NCBI GenBank assembly: GCA_047921175.1
Contig: JBLRWQ010000055.1
Location: forward strand, 1 to 19,264
DNA: 19,264 bases
DNA from: T1Sed10-7 sp047921175
Lineage (GTDB): Bacteria > Actinomycetota > Nitriliruptoria > Nitriliruptorales > Nitriliruptoraceae
Direction of reading: 5' to 3'
Shown here: one piece after another, positions 1-7,225 of the stretch
How positions within the stretch are numbered: position 1 is the stretch's first letter
How the letters are laid out: each line of letters opens with the position of its first letter
Position numbers and translations under genes: made by a program
The notes under the pieces: model-generated
The model's input: the letters and a program-made list of their open reading frames with translations, nothing else
Told to the model about the DNA's origin: nothing
Database searches by the model: none

Positions 1-63
1 GTGGGCGGCGGTGGCCCGGGCTGCGTGGGCGGCGGTGGCCCGGGCTGCGTGGGCGGCGGTGGG
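1..63. repeat. 24-bp tandem repeat, about 2.6 copies
   Basis: Two exact 24-bp units (1–24 and 25–48) are followed by a partial third that diverges after about 14 bases. The unit length is a multiple of three, and on the minus strand it encodes PPPPTQPG, so it probably is a coding repeat within the partial proline-rich gene. More copies may lie left of the window. Confidence 0.85.
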
Positions 64-164
64 TTGCTCCCCGCGTTCTGCTCGGAGGGTGCGACGCGGT
101 GCAGGGAGGAACCGTCGGGCGGTGGCGCCAGCGGGGGCCCGTCGGCGGGCGGCGGCCCGCTCAC
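1..164 (-). CDS. Proline-rich protein N-terminus (partial, runs off left edge)
   Basis: On the minus strand an open frame starts with GTG one base after the stop of the HIT gene and stays open for all 54 codons to the window edge. It reads MSGPPPADGPPLAPPPDG..., then an 8-residue repeat PPPPTQPG encoded by a 24-bp tandem DNA repeat. A Pro/Gly/Gln-rich head like this is typical of actinobacterial membrane proteins with a cytoplasmic N-terminal tail before the first helix, but the part that would show the fold is outside the window. The ribosome-binding site is weak, so the start is uncertain and translational coupling to the HIT gene is an inference. The other frames give monotonous Ala/Arg or Gly/Cys peptides and look less natural. 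Confidence 0.45.
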   Translation of the reverse strand, partial: MSGPPPADGPPLAPPPDGSSLHRVAPSEQNAGSNPPPPTQPGPPPPTQPGPPPP

Positions 165-165
165 C

Positions 166-588
166 TCAGCCGACGTGCGCGTCGTGGCCGAGCTCCCGGA
201 GCGCCGCACGGATGCGCGCCGCATGCTCGTCCAGGGCTGCGGGGTCCGGGTCCGTGTCGACCCGGGAGAAGTCCAGGTCGGCCAGCTCACGGAGCGCGGC
301 CACGTGGACGTGGCAGTGCGGGACCTCGAAGCCGGCGATGGCCGTGCCGACCCGCGGCGGGTCGAAGGCGCGCTGGATCGCGAGCCCGACGATCCGGGTC
401 ACCTCGCTGACCCGCTGCCAGGTGGCCGCATCGAGGTCGAGCCAGTGGTCGACCTCCTGGCGCGGCACCACCAGGGTGTGCCCGGGGGACAGGGGGCCGA
501 TCGACAGGAACGCGACCACCGCGTCGTCGCGCCACACGAAGCGCCCGGGGAGCTCGCCCTCGATGATGCGGGTGAACACGCTGGCCAT
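166..588 (-). CDS. HIT-family (histidine triad) protein
   Basis: A 140-residue protein of the usual HIT-domain size. The N-terminal part (VFTRIIEGELPGRFVWRDD, then FLSIGPLSPGHTLVVPR at about 27–43) is the standard HIT core. The signature triad is HCHVHV at residues 91–96; by family knowledge the middle histidine (H93) is the nucleophile that attacks the alpha-phosphate of nucleotide phosphoramidates or dinucleoside polyphosphates. The exact substrate cannot be read from sequence. The ATG at 588 is preceded by GGAGG five bases upstream. The 3' end of tRNA-Gly lies only 29 bp upstream on the same strand, so transcription from the tRNA promoter may continue into this gene. Its stop is one base before a GTG that may start the next gene. 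Confidence 0.93.
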   Translation of the reverse strand: MASVFTRIIEGELPGRFVWRDDAVVAFLSIGPLSPGHTLVVPRQEVDHWLDLDAATWQRVSEVTRIVGLAIQRAFDPPRVGTAIAGFEVPHCHVHVAALRELADLDFSRVDTDPDPAALDEHAARIRAALRELGHDAHVG

Positions 589-617
589 CGTCGCCTCCGG
601 CGGTCGCGGTCCGGCCG

Positions 618-691
618 TGGAGCGGGTGACCGGGATCGAACCGGCACCTCCTGCTTGGAAGGCAGGGGCTCTACCATTGAGCTACACCCGC
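618..691 (-). tRNA. tRNA-Gly (anticodon TCC)
   Basis: The minus strand folds into a complete cloverleaf: a 7-bp acceptor stem (GCGGGTG with CACCCGC), D arm GCTC/GAGC, anticodon stem CCTGC/GCAGG with loop CTTCCAA, and T arm GCCGG/CCGGT around TTCGATC. The anticodon is TCC, reading GGA glycine codons. The discriminator base is T and the terminal CCA is encoded (618–620). A TACGCT -10-like hexamer lies exactly 10 bases upstream of the mature 5' end. Confidence 0.97.
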
Positions 692-701
692 GTGCGGCGG
701 C

Positions 702-707
702 AGCGTA
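702..707 (-). promoter_or_regulatory. Putative -10 of tRNA-Gly (TACGCT)
   Basis: TACGCT fits the TAnnnT -10 consensus and leaves 10 bases before the mature 5' end of the tRNA. The same hexamer stands at the same distance before tRNA-Pro. No good -35 is visible at 16–18 bp. Confidence 0.5.
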
Positions 708-806
708 GCGACCACGACCCCCCCGTCGGGAGCCCCCCCGCGCCCGGCGTGGCCCCGTGGCCACGGTCGGTGGCCGCCGCGCGACCGCTGCGGTCCTCCG
801 GCCCGC

Positions 807-812
807 TAGCGT
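807..812 (+). promoter_or_regulatory. Putative -10 of the HPF-like gene (TAGCGT)
   Basis: TAGCGT matches TAnnnT and ends 49 bases before the ATG. It is one of the few TA-containing hexamers in this GC-rich upstream region. No clear -35 is seen, so this is tentative. Confidence 0.3.
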
Positions 813-861
813 CGTGGGTCTCGCCGACGGGCCGGAGCGGTCCGCATGCTGAGGAGCGACG

Positions 862-1194
862 ATGGCCGAGATGAAGGACCGCCTGCGCATCGTGCCGGGG
901 TTCCGCCCCGATGAGTACGAGCGCCTCACCGACCTGCTGTTCGGCCGGCTCGAGCGCCGTCTGAAGCGTTGGGACCCCGAGCAGGTCGAGCTCGAGCTGT
1001 CGGTCAAGGAGCGCGACACGCCGTCGCAGCGCACCGTGCTCGAGTGCTGGATCACCGGCGTGCCGCGCATCGTCGGCACCTCGACCGAGGCGGAGCTCGA
1101 CAAGGCCGTGGTCGAGGTCCGCGATGACGTGCATCGGCAGATCAACCGGCACGTGACGCGCAGGGAAGCGGAGCGCAAGGCTGGCGGCCGCTGA
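862..1194 (+). CDS. HPF/RaiA-like ribosome-associated protein (S30AE fold)
   Basis: A 110-residue basic protein. Its pattern is a helix with alternating charged residues (about 16–36), a strand with acidic/basic alternation (QVELELSVKER), a second strand (TVLECWITG), and a final helix (AELDKAVVEVRDDVHRQINRHV). That is the beta-alpha-beta-beta-beta-alpha order of the HPF/RaiA (S30AE) family, whose members bind the 30S subunit and promote ribosome hibernation. It is short, without the C-terminal dimerisation domain of long HPF. The ATG at 862 has GAGGAG seven bases upstream. Its place near trigger factor and tRNA genes fits a translation role. Assignment is by fold pattern rather than a strict motif, so a different small RNA-binding protein remains possible. 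Confidence 0.65.
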   Translation: MAEMKDRLRIVPGFRPDEYERLTDLLFGRLERRLKRWDPEQVELELSVKERDTPSQRTVLECWITGVPRIVGTSTEAELDKAVVEVRDDVHRQINRHVTRREAERKAGGR

Positions 1195-1207
1195 CCGCGG
1201 CGGTCGG

Positions 1208-1282
1208 TCGGGGTGGCCGGATTCGAACCGGCGGCCCCCTGCTCCCAAAGCAGGTGCGCTAACCAAGCTGCGCCACACCCCG
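1208..1282 (-). tRNA. tRNA-Pro (anticodon TGG)
   Basis: The minus strand gives a full cloverleaf: acceptor stem CGGGGTG/CACCCCG, D arm GCGC/GCGC with a 10-base loop, anticodon stem CCTGC/GCAGG with loop TTTGGGA, and T arm GCCGG/CCGGC around TTCGAAT. The anticodon is TGG (proline, CCA codons). The discriminator is A. The next three bases read CCG, so the CCA end is not encoded and must be added after transcription, unlike tRNA-Gly in this window. Confidence 0.97.
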
Positions 1283-1292
1283 TGGCGGCGCC

Positions 1293-1298
1293 AGCGTA
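1293..1298 (-). promoter_or_regulatory. Putative -10 of tRNA-Pro (TACGCT)
   Basis: TACGCT lies exactly 10 bases before the mature 5' end, the same hexamer and spacing as for tRNA-Gly. This predicts a primary transcript with only a few leader bases. Confidence 0.5.
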
Positions 1299-1560
1299 GC
1301 CGTGCCGTCCCACGGCCCCCGTCGTCACCCGGGGGCGGTGGGCCTGCGGGGCCACCGCACGCGACGCCCCGCCCCCTCGGCCGGGCCGCCGGATGGACAC
1401 GGGCCCGCCGAGGTGGAACCATCCCCGGCACGCGCGCCCTGCAGCCGTCCTCGGGCCCGTCGAGCGGCCTCACCGTCCGGTTCCGCGACACGTGCACGTC
1501 GGCGCATCGCCCGGCAGCCAGAGCGCACCCCCACCCACCCACGACGAGGAACCATCCACC

Positions 1561-3042
1561 GTGAAGACGTCCGTCGAGACGATCGATCCCGTCCAGGTCA
1601 AGCTGACCGTCGAGGTCGAGCCCAAGCGCGTCAAGCAGGCCTTCGACCGCGCCGCCCGCGAGCTCGCGAAGCAGGTCGAGATCCCGGGCTTCCGCAAGGG
1701 CAAGGTGCCGCGCCGCCTCCTCGAGCAGCGCTTCGGCGCCGGCGTCATCGCCCAGACCGCCATGGACGACGCGCTGCAGGCCTACTACGTCGAGGCGCTC
1801 CAGGCCGAGGAGCTCGACCCCGTCGCCTCGCCTGAGGTCGACGTGGAGACCTTCGACGAGGCGGAGGGCTGCGTCTTCACGGCCACCCTGCAGCTCCGGC
1901 CGACCTTCGACGCCCCCGACCACACCGGCATCGGTGTCAGCTTCCCGGAGTGGGAGGTGGACGACGACGACGTCGCCGGGCAGCTCGACCAGCTGCGCGA
2001 GCGCTTCGCCGAGGTCGACGAGGTGGAGCGGCCCGCGGGGACCGGCGACCTCGTCACCCTCGACCTCGAGGTCGAGGTGGACGGCGAGCTGCTCGAGGAC
2101 GCCGCGGTCGAGGACGCCTTGTACGAGGTCGGCTCGGGTGGCGTGACCCCGAAGCTGGACGAGGAGGTGGTCGGCAGGACCGCCGGGGACAGCTTCACCT
2201 ACGAGGACACGCTCCCCGACGACTACCCGGACCACGGGGGTGCCGACGCGGTCTTCCACGTCTCCGTCAAGGACGTGCGCGAGAAGACCCTGCCCGCGCT
2301 CGACGACGACTTCGCCACCTCGGCGTCGGAGTTCGACACCATCGCGGAGCTGCGGGCGGACCTGCAGCGTTCCCTGACCCGCCGCCGTGTGGAGCAGGGC
2401 CAGCACGAGGTCCGTGGCCGCATCCTCGAGGCCTACCTCGCTCGCATCGACCTACCGCTGCCGCCGGCCATGATCGATGCCGAGGTGGAGAGCCGCCTGC
2501 ACGAGCTGGAGCACCAGGCCGAGCGGTTCGGGATGAGCGTCGACCAGCTGCTGGCCGCGCAGGGGATGGGCTCGCCGGAGGAGTACCAGGAGCAGGTGCG
2601 GGCCCAGGCCACGGGCAGCGTCAAGGCGCAGCTCGTCCTGGACGCGCTGGCCTCCAAGCTCCAGCCCGACCTCGCCCCCGCGGACATCGACGCGGAGATC
2701 GTCCGGCACGCCCAGGCCAACGGGGTCGATCCGCGGGAGATCGCCCGCATCGTGCAGGAGCAGGGCTCCCTGCCCGCGCTGATCGGGGACATCGTCCGAC
2801 GCAAGACGATCGACCTGATCGTCGAGGCGGCAACGATCGACGGTGCGCCGAGCGAGGAGCTGCTGATCGAGCTCGGGCTGGCGCCGGACCCCGCTGCCGA
2901 CGTCGAGGGTGCGGCCGGATCGCCAGCTCCCGAGGAGGTGGCGGCAGCCAGCGCCGAGGACGTCGACGACGCTGCCGACGACGCTGCCGACGACGCTGCC
3001 GACGACGCTGCCGACGACGCTGCCGACACCCCGACGGCCTGA
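1561..3042 (+). CDS. tig: Trigger factor (ribosome-bound chaperone and prolyl isomerase)
   Basis: Trigger factor binds the ribosome near the peptide exit and shields nascent chains. The 493-residue product starts MKTSVETIDPVQVKL, and the ribosome-docking signature GFRKGKVP is at residues 43–50. The PPIase (FKBP-like) domain follows at about 155–245 (GDLVTLDLEVEVDG... FHVSVKDVREKTLP), then the helical C-terminal chaperone domain to about 430. The GTG at 1561 is chosen because family homology begins there and GAGGA lies ten bases upstream; the frame is open further upstream but carries no family-like sequence. The tail is acidic and ends in five DDAA repeats plus DTPTA, making the protein about 60 residues longer than the E. 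coli form. The 278 bases between tRNA-Pro and this gene show no other gene and no clear promoter. Confidence 0.97.
   Translation: MKTSVETIDPVQVKLTVEVEPKRVKQAFDRAARELAKQVEIPGFRKGKVPRRLLEQRFGAGVIAQTAMDDALQAYYVEALQAEELDPVASPEVDVETFDEAEGCVFTATLQLRPTFDAPDHTGIGVSFPEWEVDDDDVAGQLDQLRERFAEVDEVERPAGTGDLVTLDLEVEVDGELLEDAAVEDALYEVGSGGVTPKLDEEVVGRTAGDSFTYEDTLPDDYPDHGGADAVFHVSVKDVREKTLPALDDDFATSASEFDTIAELRADLQRSLTRRRVEQGQHEVRGRILEAYLARIDLPLPPAMIDAEVESRLHELEHQAERFGMSVDQLLAAQGMGSPEEYQEQVRAQATGSVKAQLVLDALASKLQPDLAPADIDAEIVRHAQANGVDPREIARIVQEQGSLPALIGDIVRRKTIDLIVEAATIDGAPSEELLIELGLAPDPAADVEGAAGSPAPEEVAAASAEDVDDAADDAADDAADDAADDAADTPTA
2965..3024 (+). repeat. 12-bp tandem repeat, five exact copies, in the tig 3' end
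   Basis: Five perfect copies of GACGACGCTGCC encode (DDAA)x5 at residues 469–488 of trigger factor. The in-frame unit means copy number can change without a frameshift. Confidence 0.97.
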
Positions 3043-3046
3043 CGGT

Positions 3047-3096
3047 GTTGCTCCTCGGGATCCGCTCGGACGTCGAAACGGACCCCGAGGAGCAAC
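3047..3096 (+). terminator. Hairpin terminator after tig
   Basis: A perfect 13-bp inverted repeat (3047–3059, GTTGCTCCTCGGG, with 3084–3096) begins five bases after the tig stop. Four more pairs (TCCG 3061–3064 with CGGA 3079–3082) extend the stem past one mismatch. There is no T-run, as is common for terminators in high-GC actinobacteria. It lies between converging genes (tig and the lipoprotein gene) and could work for both strands. Confidence 0.75.
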
Positions 3097-3195
3097 GGAT
3101 CGACGCGGCGGTCAGCCCGGGTCGCGTGTGACCCGCCGGCGGGGCAGACGCCCCCTACCGCGGGACAGACGTGCCTGGCGGGGGGGAGGCGCCCC

Positions 3196-3219
3196 GCTGC
3201 GGGTCAGGCTGCGGGTCAG
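3196..3219. repeat. 12-bp direct repeat (two copies) at the lipoprotein stop
   Basis: GCTGCGGGTCAG occurs twice in tandem. The stop codon of the minus-strand lipoprotein gene (3216–3218) lies in the second copy, so the repeat duplicates the stop context. Probably a small slippage duplication with no obvious role. Confidence 0.8.
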
Positions 3220-3920
3220 GGGCCGAGGGGGTCACTGGCCGGGTCGAAGCCGGCGGCCTCGAGCAGCAGATCGGCCACCGACTCGTCGAAAGCGTCGGTG
3301 GCGGCCGCGTAGCTGAACACCCCGAGCACCCCGTCCTCGCGCTCCGCGATCAGCAGGACCACCGAGGTATCCGCGGGTTGCCCCTCGGGGGCGTCCTCCG
3401 GTGCGACCAGGCCGAGGAAGCGCAGGTGCAGGGCACGCCGGGCTCCGGGCAGCTCGACCTCCTCGTCGACGTCCGGCGCCTGTGTGACGCTGCTGCGGTT
3501 CGCGTCCACGACCTCCTCGTAGGTGAGCTCCTCCGGCAGGTCGGCCGGGTCGACCGCCTCCGCGTGGAGCTGCGAGCTCCCATCGGGTGAGGTCGACAGC
3601 GCGATGCCGCTCGCGAAGGCGAAGGGGTCGAAGCTCCAGCCGTCGGGGGCGGGGAGCAGGACGCCGTTCGCGGCGAACACACCGTCGCTGATGCGCTCGT
3701 TCGGATCCTCGAGCCCCTCGAAGGGATCGCCGTCGTCCCCGAGTGCGTCGAACAGGTCCTCGTCGAGCTCCTCGAGCGCGCCGACGGCCTCGGGATCGTC
3801 CGGTTGCCCATCACCGGTGCAGGCCGCGAGCGCCAGCGCACCAGCGGCCAGCAGGACCAGCGTCGGGCTGACGCGCCCGGTGGAGAGCGGTCGTCGGGTT
3901 GCGGCGGGACGAAGGCGCAC
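3216..3920 (-). CDS. Secreted lipoprotein of unknown function
   Basis: A 234-residue protein starting MRLRPAATRRPLSTGR, with a hydrophobic segment at about 19–33 and a lipobox LAAC ending at C34, so it is predicted to be exported, lipidated and held on the outer face of the membrane. After an acidic linker (EELDEDLFDALGDDGDPFEG) comes a compact domain with the pattern GVLLPAPDGWSFDP..., a strand pair and ELPGARRALHLRFLG. This loosely recalls the Mog1/PsbP-like fold of actinobacterial lipoproteins such as LpqN, but I do not claim membership. The GTG at 3920 is preceded by AGGAG five bases upstream; the longer upstream reading frame has no signal peptide at its start. The gene sits in reverse between tig and clpP, where many genomes have nothing. 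Confidence 0.85.
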   Translation of the reverse strand: MRLRPAATRRPLSTGRVSPTLVLLAAGALALAACTGDGQPDDPEAVGALEELDEDLFDALGDDGDPFEGLEDPNERISDGVFAANGVLLPAPDGWSFDPFAFASGIALSTSPDGSSQLHAEAVDPADLPEELTYEEVVDANRSSVTQAPDVDEEVELPGARRALHLRFLGLVAPEDAPEGQPADTSVVLLIAEREDGVLGVFSYAAATDAFDESVADLLLEAAGFDPASDPLGP

Positions 3921-3952
3921 CGGGGCTCCTGAGCTCGTGTGCGGACCCTGCA

Positions 3953-3958
3953 ACGGTA
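3953..3958 (-). promoter_or_regulatory. Putative -10 of the lipoprotein gene (TACCGT)
   Basis: TACCGT on the minus strand fits TAnnnT and lies 32 bases before the GTG start. No convincing -35 is seen. Confidence 0.35.
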
Positions 3959-4009
3959 CGGCGCGGCCACGGCTCGAGCGGCCGGGCGACCCTGGGCAGC
4001 CGGCCCCGG

Positions 4010-4047
4010 CCGTGGGGCGACGACCCGGCCGTGGGGCGACGACCCGG
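4010..4047. repeat. 19-bp tandem repeat, two copies, in the lipoprotein–clpP intergenic region
   Basis: Two exact adjacent copies of a 19-bp unit (CCGTGGGGCGACGACCCGG) lie at 4010–4028 and 4029–4047. They sit in the 254-bp region shared by two divergent genes, upstream of the probable clpP promoter. This could be a regulator's double site or a neutral duplication. Confidence 0.9.
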
Positions 4048-4121
4048 TGCGGACCTGGTGGCGCACGCAGGGAGGTTGCGTGGCCCATCGATAGGGTCGC
4101 GGCCGCGCCCAGGGGCATCGG

Positions 4122-4127
4122 TACGCT
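4122..4127 (+). promoter_or_regulatory. Putative -10 of clpP (TACGCT)
   Basis: TACGCT, the same hexamer as before both tRNAs and valS, ends 47 bases before the clpP start. A second TAnnnT (TAGGGT, 4092–4097) lies just upstream. No clear -35. Confidence 0.35.
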
Positions 4128-4174
4128 GCCCGTGCCAGGACCGAACCGGTCCGACATCGACGTCAGGAGCCCCG

Positions 4175-4831
4175 GTGGACCGCACCGACCTCATCCCCGG
4201 CGGGTTCGGCCTGCCCTCGCCCGACAACTACATCGTCCCGACGGTCATCGAGCAGACCAACCGGGGCGAGCGGGCTTTCGACATCTACTCCCGGCTGCTG
4301 CAGCAGCGCATCATCTTCCTCGGCACACCCGTCAACGACGAGATCGCCAACGTCGTCATGGCGCAGCTGCTCCACCTCGAATCCGAGGACCCCGACAAGG
4401 ACATCGCGCTCTACATCAACTCGCCCGGCGGGTCGATCACCGCGCTGTTCGCCATCTACGACACGATGGAGTTCATCGGCAACGACGTCTCCACGATCTG
4501 CATGGGCCAGGCGGCCTCCGCCGCAGCGGTCCTGCTCGCCGCGGGGACCCCGGGCAAGCGCTTCGCCCTGCCGCACTCGCGGGTCCTGCTGCACCAGCCC
4601 TCCGGTGGCGCCGAGGGGCAGTCGGTCGACATCGAGATCCAGGCCAAGGAGATCCTGCGCATGCGCGACATGCTGAACGAGATCCTGGCCGAGAAGACCG
4701 GCAAGACCCCCGAACAGATCGACGCCGACACCGATCGGGACTTCATCCTCGATGCCGAGGCCGCCAAGGCGTACGGGTTGGTCGACGAGATCATCTCGAG
4801 CCGCAAGGCCAAGGCGCGCCTCACCTCGTGA
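4175..4831 (+). CDS. clpP: ATP-dependent Clp protease proteolytic subunit (ClpP2-like)
   Basis: A 218-residue serine peptidase that forms the barrel of the ClpXP protease. The catalytic triad is visible: S115 in MGQAAS, H140 in VLLHQP, and D189 in TDRD, with the same spacings (25 and 49) as S97/H122/D171 of the E. coli enzyme. YINSPGGS (80–87) forms the oxyanion region. The stretch GQAASAAAVLLAAGTPGKR matches the ClpP2 type of actinobacteria rather than ClpP1. The start is GTG at 4175, with AGGAG five bases upstream; the frame is open further 5' but without family sequence. clpX follows 143 bp downstream. Most actinobacteria have clpP1 and clpP2 side by side; here only one is present. Confidence 0.97.
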   Translation: MDRTDLIPGGFGLPSPDNYIVPTVIEQTNRGERAFDIYSRLLQQRIIFLGTPVNDEIANVVMAQLLHLESEDPDKDIALYINSPGGSITALFAIYDTMEFIGNDVSTICMGQAASAAAVLLAAGTPGKRFALPHSRVLLHQPSGGAEGQSVDIEIQAKEILRMRDMLNEILAEKTGKTPEQIDADTDRDFILDAEAAKAYGLVDEIISSRKAKARLTS

Positions 4832-4897
4832 GGGGTGCACCTGCTGCCCGCCCCGCGCTCCGTGTCGGTCGTCCCGGCATCGCGCGGGGCGGTGCCG

Positions 4898-4903
4898 TAC
4901 CAT
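4898..4903 (+). promoter_or_regulatory. Possible -10 of clpX (TACCAT)
   Basis: TACCAT fits TAnnnT and ends 71 bases before the clpX ATG, in the 143-bp clpP–clpX gap. It could give clpX its own transcript besides read-through from clpP. Weak evidence. Confidence 0.25.
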
Positions 4904-4974
4904 CCGTGGACGCCCGACGGTGCGGCGAGGCGCGCGTGATCATCGGGCCCGGGTGACGGTCGAAGGGTCGTGGG

Positions 4975-6258
<1,284 letters not shown>

Positions 6259-6267
6259 GGGACGCGA

Positions 6268-6301
6268 CCCCGGCACGGCCGTCGACCCCGGGGGGGCCGG
6301 G
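6268..6301. terminator. Possible bidirectional terminator between clpX and ugpE
   Basis: The 43-bp gap between the converging stops holds a GC-only inverted repeat, CCCGGC (6269–6274) with GCCGGG (6296–6301). An alternative pairing is CCCCGG (6268–6273) with CCGGGG (6288–6293). Stems are short and compete with each other, with no T-run, so the call rests mostly on position. Confidence 0.3.
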
Positions 6302-7216
6302 CTACTTCTCCGCGTTGATGGAGAAGCCGCTCAGGAACTGCTTCTGGAGCAGCACGAACACGAGCGTCGGCGGGATCGAGGCGATCACGGCGCCGAGCAT
6401 CAGCGGGCCGTAGGTCTGGCCGCCACCGGTGTTGCGCAGCGTCCCGAGTCCGATCTGGACCACCTGGGCGGCCTGGTCGTTGATGACCAGCAGCGGCCAG
6501 AGGTACATGTTCCAGGAGTACAGGAACTGGATCACCGCCAGTGCGCCGATCACGTTCCAGGACAGCGGCAGGAGCACCTTGAGCAGGAACTGCACCGGGC
6601 TGGCGCCGTCGAGCTGGGCCGCCTCGGACAGGTCGCTCGGTAGGTTCGCGAAGTGCTGGCGGAACAGGAACGCCCCCGTCGCCGAGGCGAGGAACGGGAT
6701 CGTCAGTGCGTACATCGTGTTGCCCCAGTTCAGGTCGGACACGATCTGGAACAGGGCGATGATGGAGATCTCGGTCGGCATCATCAGCGTCACGAGCACG
6801 AACCAGAAGATCCACCACTTGCCGGGGAAGTCGAGGTGGACGAAGGCGAGCCCCGCGAGCAGCGCGGTGATGGTCTTGCCGACGGTGATGATGACCGCCT
6901 GGATGGTGGAGTTCCACAGGTAGCCACCGAGCTGGCGGGTCTCCCACACGACCCGGAAGTTCTCCTGCAGCTGGTCGCCGGGGGTGAGCCGGAAGGCGAA
7001 GAAGTCGGCGTTGCCCTGGGTGGCGACCAGCATGGCGTACAGCAGCGGGAACCCGACCAGCAGGCAGGCGGCGATCAGCGCCAGGTGCGTGTACCAGCGG
7101 TCGGCCCGTGAGCGGCGGTGGCCGAGCAGGGGTCGCTTGCGCACCGTCAGGTCAGGACGACGCGGCAGCGTCGGTGTCAGCGTGGTGGGGTCAGCGGTGG
7201 AGGCACTCTCCGACAT
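6302..7216 (-). CDS. ugpE: ABC importer permease, UgpE/MalG type
   Basis: A 304-residue inner-membrane permease of the carbohydrate-uptake-1 family. After a basic cytoplasmic tail come about six membrane helices (first at about 46–65, last near 265–290). The EAA loop that docks on the ATPase reads EAAQLDGASP at 198–207, followed by FLLKVLLPL. ATG at 7216 is preferred over the adjacent GTG at 7219 because AGGAG (7223–7227) is six bases from the ATG but only three from the GTG. The ribosome-binding site overlaps the stop codon of the upstream permease (7226–7228), so the two are translationally linked. By partner (a UgpB-like binding protein) the likely substrate is glycerol-3-phosphate or a glycerophosphodiester; the permease alone does not show this. 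Confidence 0.9.
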   Translation of the reverse strand: MSESASTADPTTLTPTLPRRPDLTVRKRPLLGHRRSRADRWYTHLALIAACLLVGFPLLYAMLVATQGNADFFAFRLTPGDQLQENFRVVWETRQLGGYLWNSTIQAVIITVGKTITALLAGLAFVHLDFPGKWWIFWFVLVTLMMPTEISIIALFQIVSDLNWGNTMYALTIPFLASATGAFLFRQHFANLPSDLSEAAQLDGASPVQFLLKVLLPLSWNVIGALAVIQFLYSWNMYLWPLLVINDQAAQVVQIGLGTLRNTGGGQTYGPLMLGAVIASIPPTLVFVLLQKQFLSGFSINAEK

Positions 7217-7225
7217 CACAGGCTC

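Noticed and set aside
1193..1205. Short GACCG/CGGTC hairpin after the HPF-like gene as a terminator
   Set aside because: Only five pairs with a three-base loop and no T-run; such stems are common by chance in this sequence.
1205..1208. Missing CCA end on tRNA-Pro as a sign of a pseudo-tRNA
   Set aside because: All stems and the anticodon loop are intact, and many actinobacterial tRNAs have CCA added after transcription.
682..2406. A 574-codon minus-strand frame over tig and the HPF-like gene
   Set aside because: It is repetitive in composition, crosses tRNA-Pro and part of tRNA-Gly, and is antisense to well-supported genes.
4098..4107. CGCGGCCGCG palindrome upstream of clpP as a ClgR operator
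   Set aside because: It contains a NotI-like GC palindrome expected by chance at this GC content and does not fit the ClgR pattern I recall.
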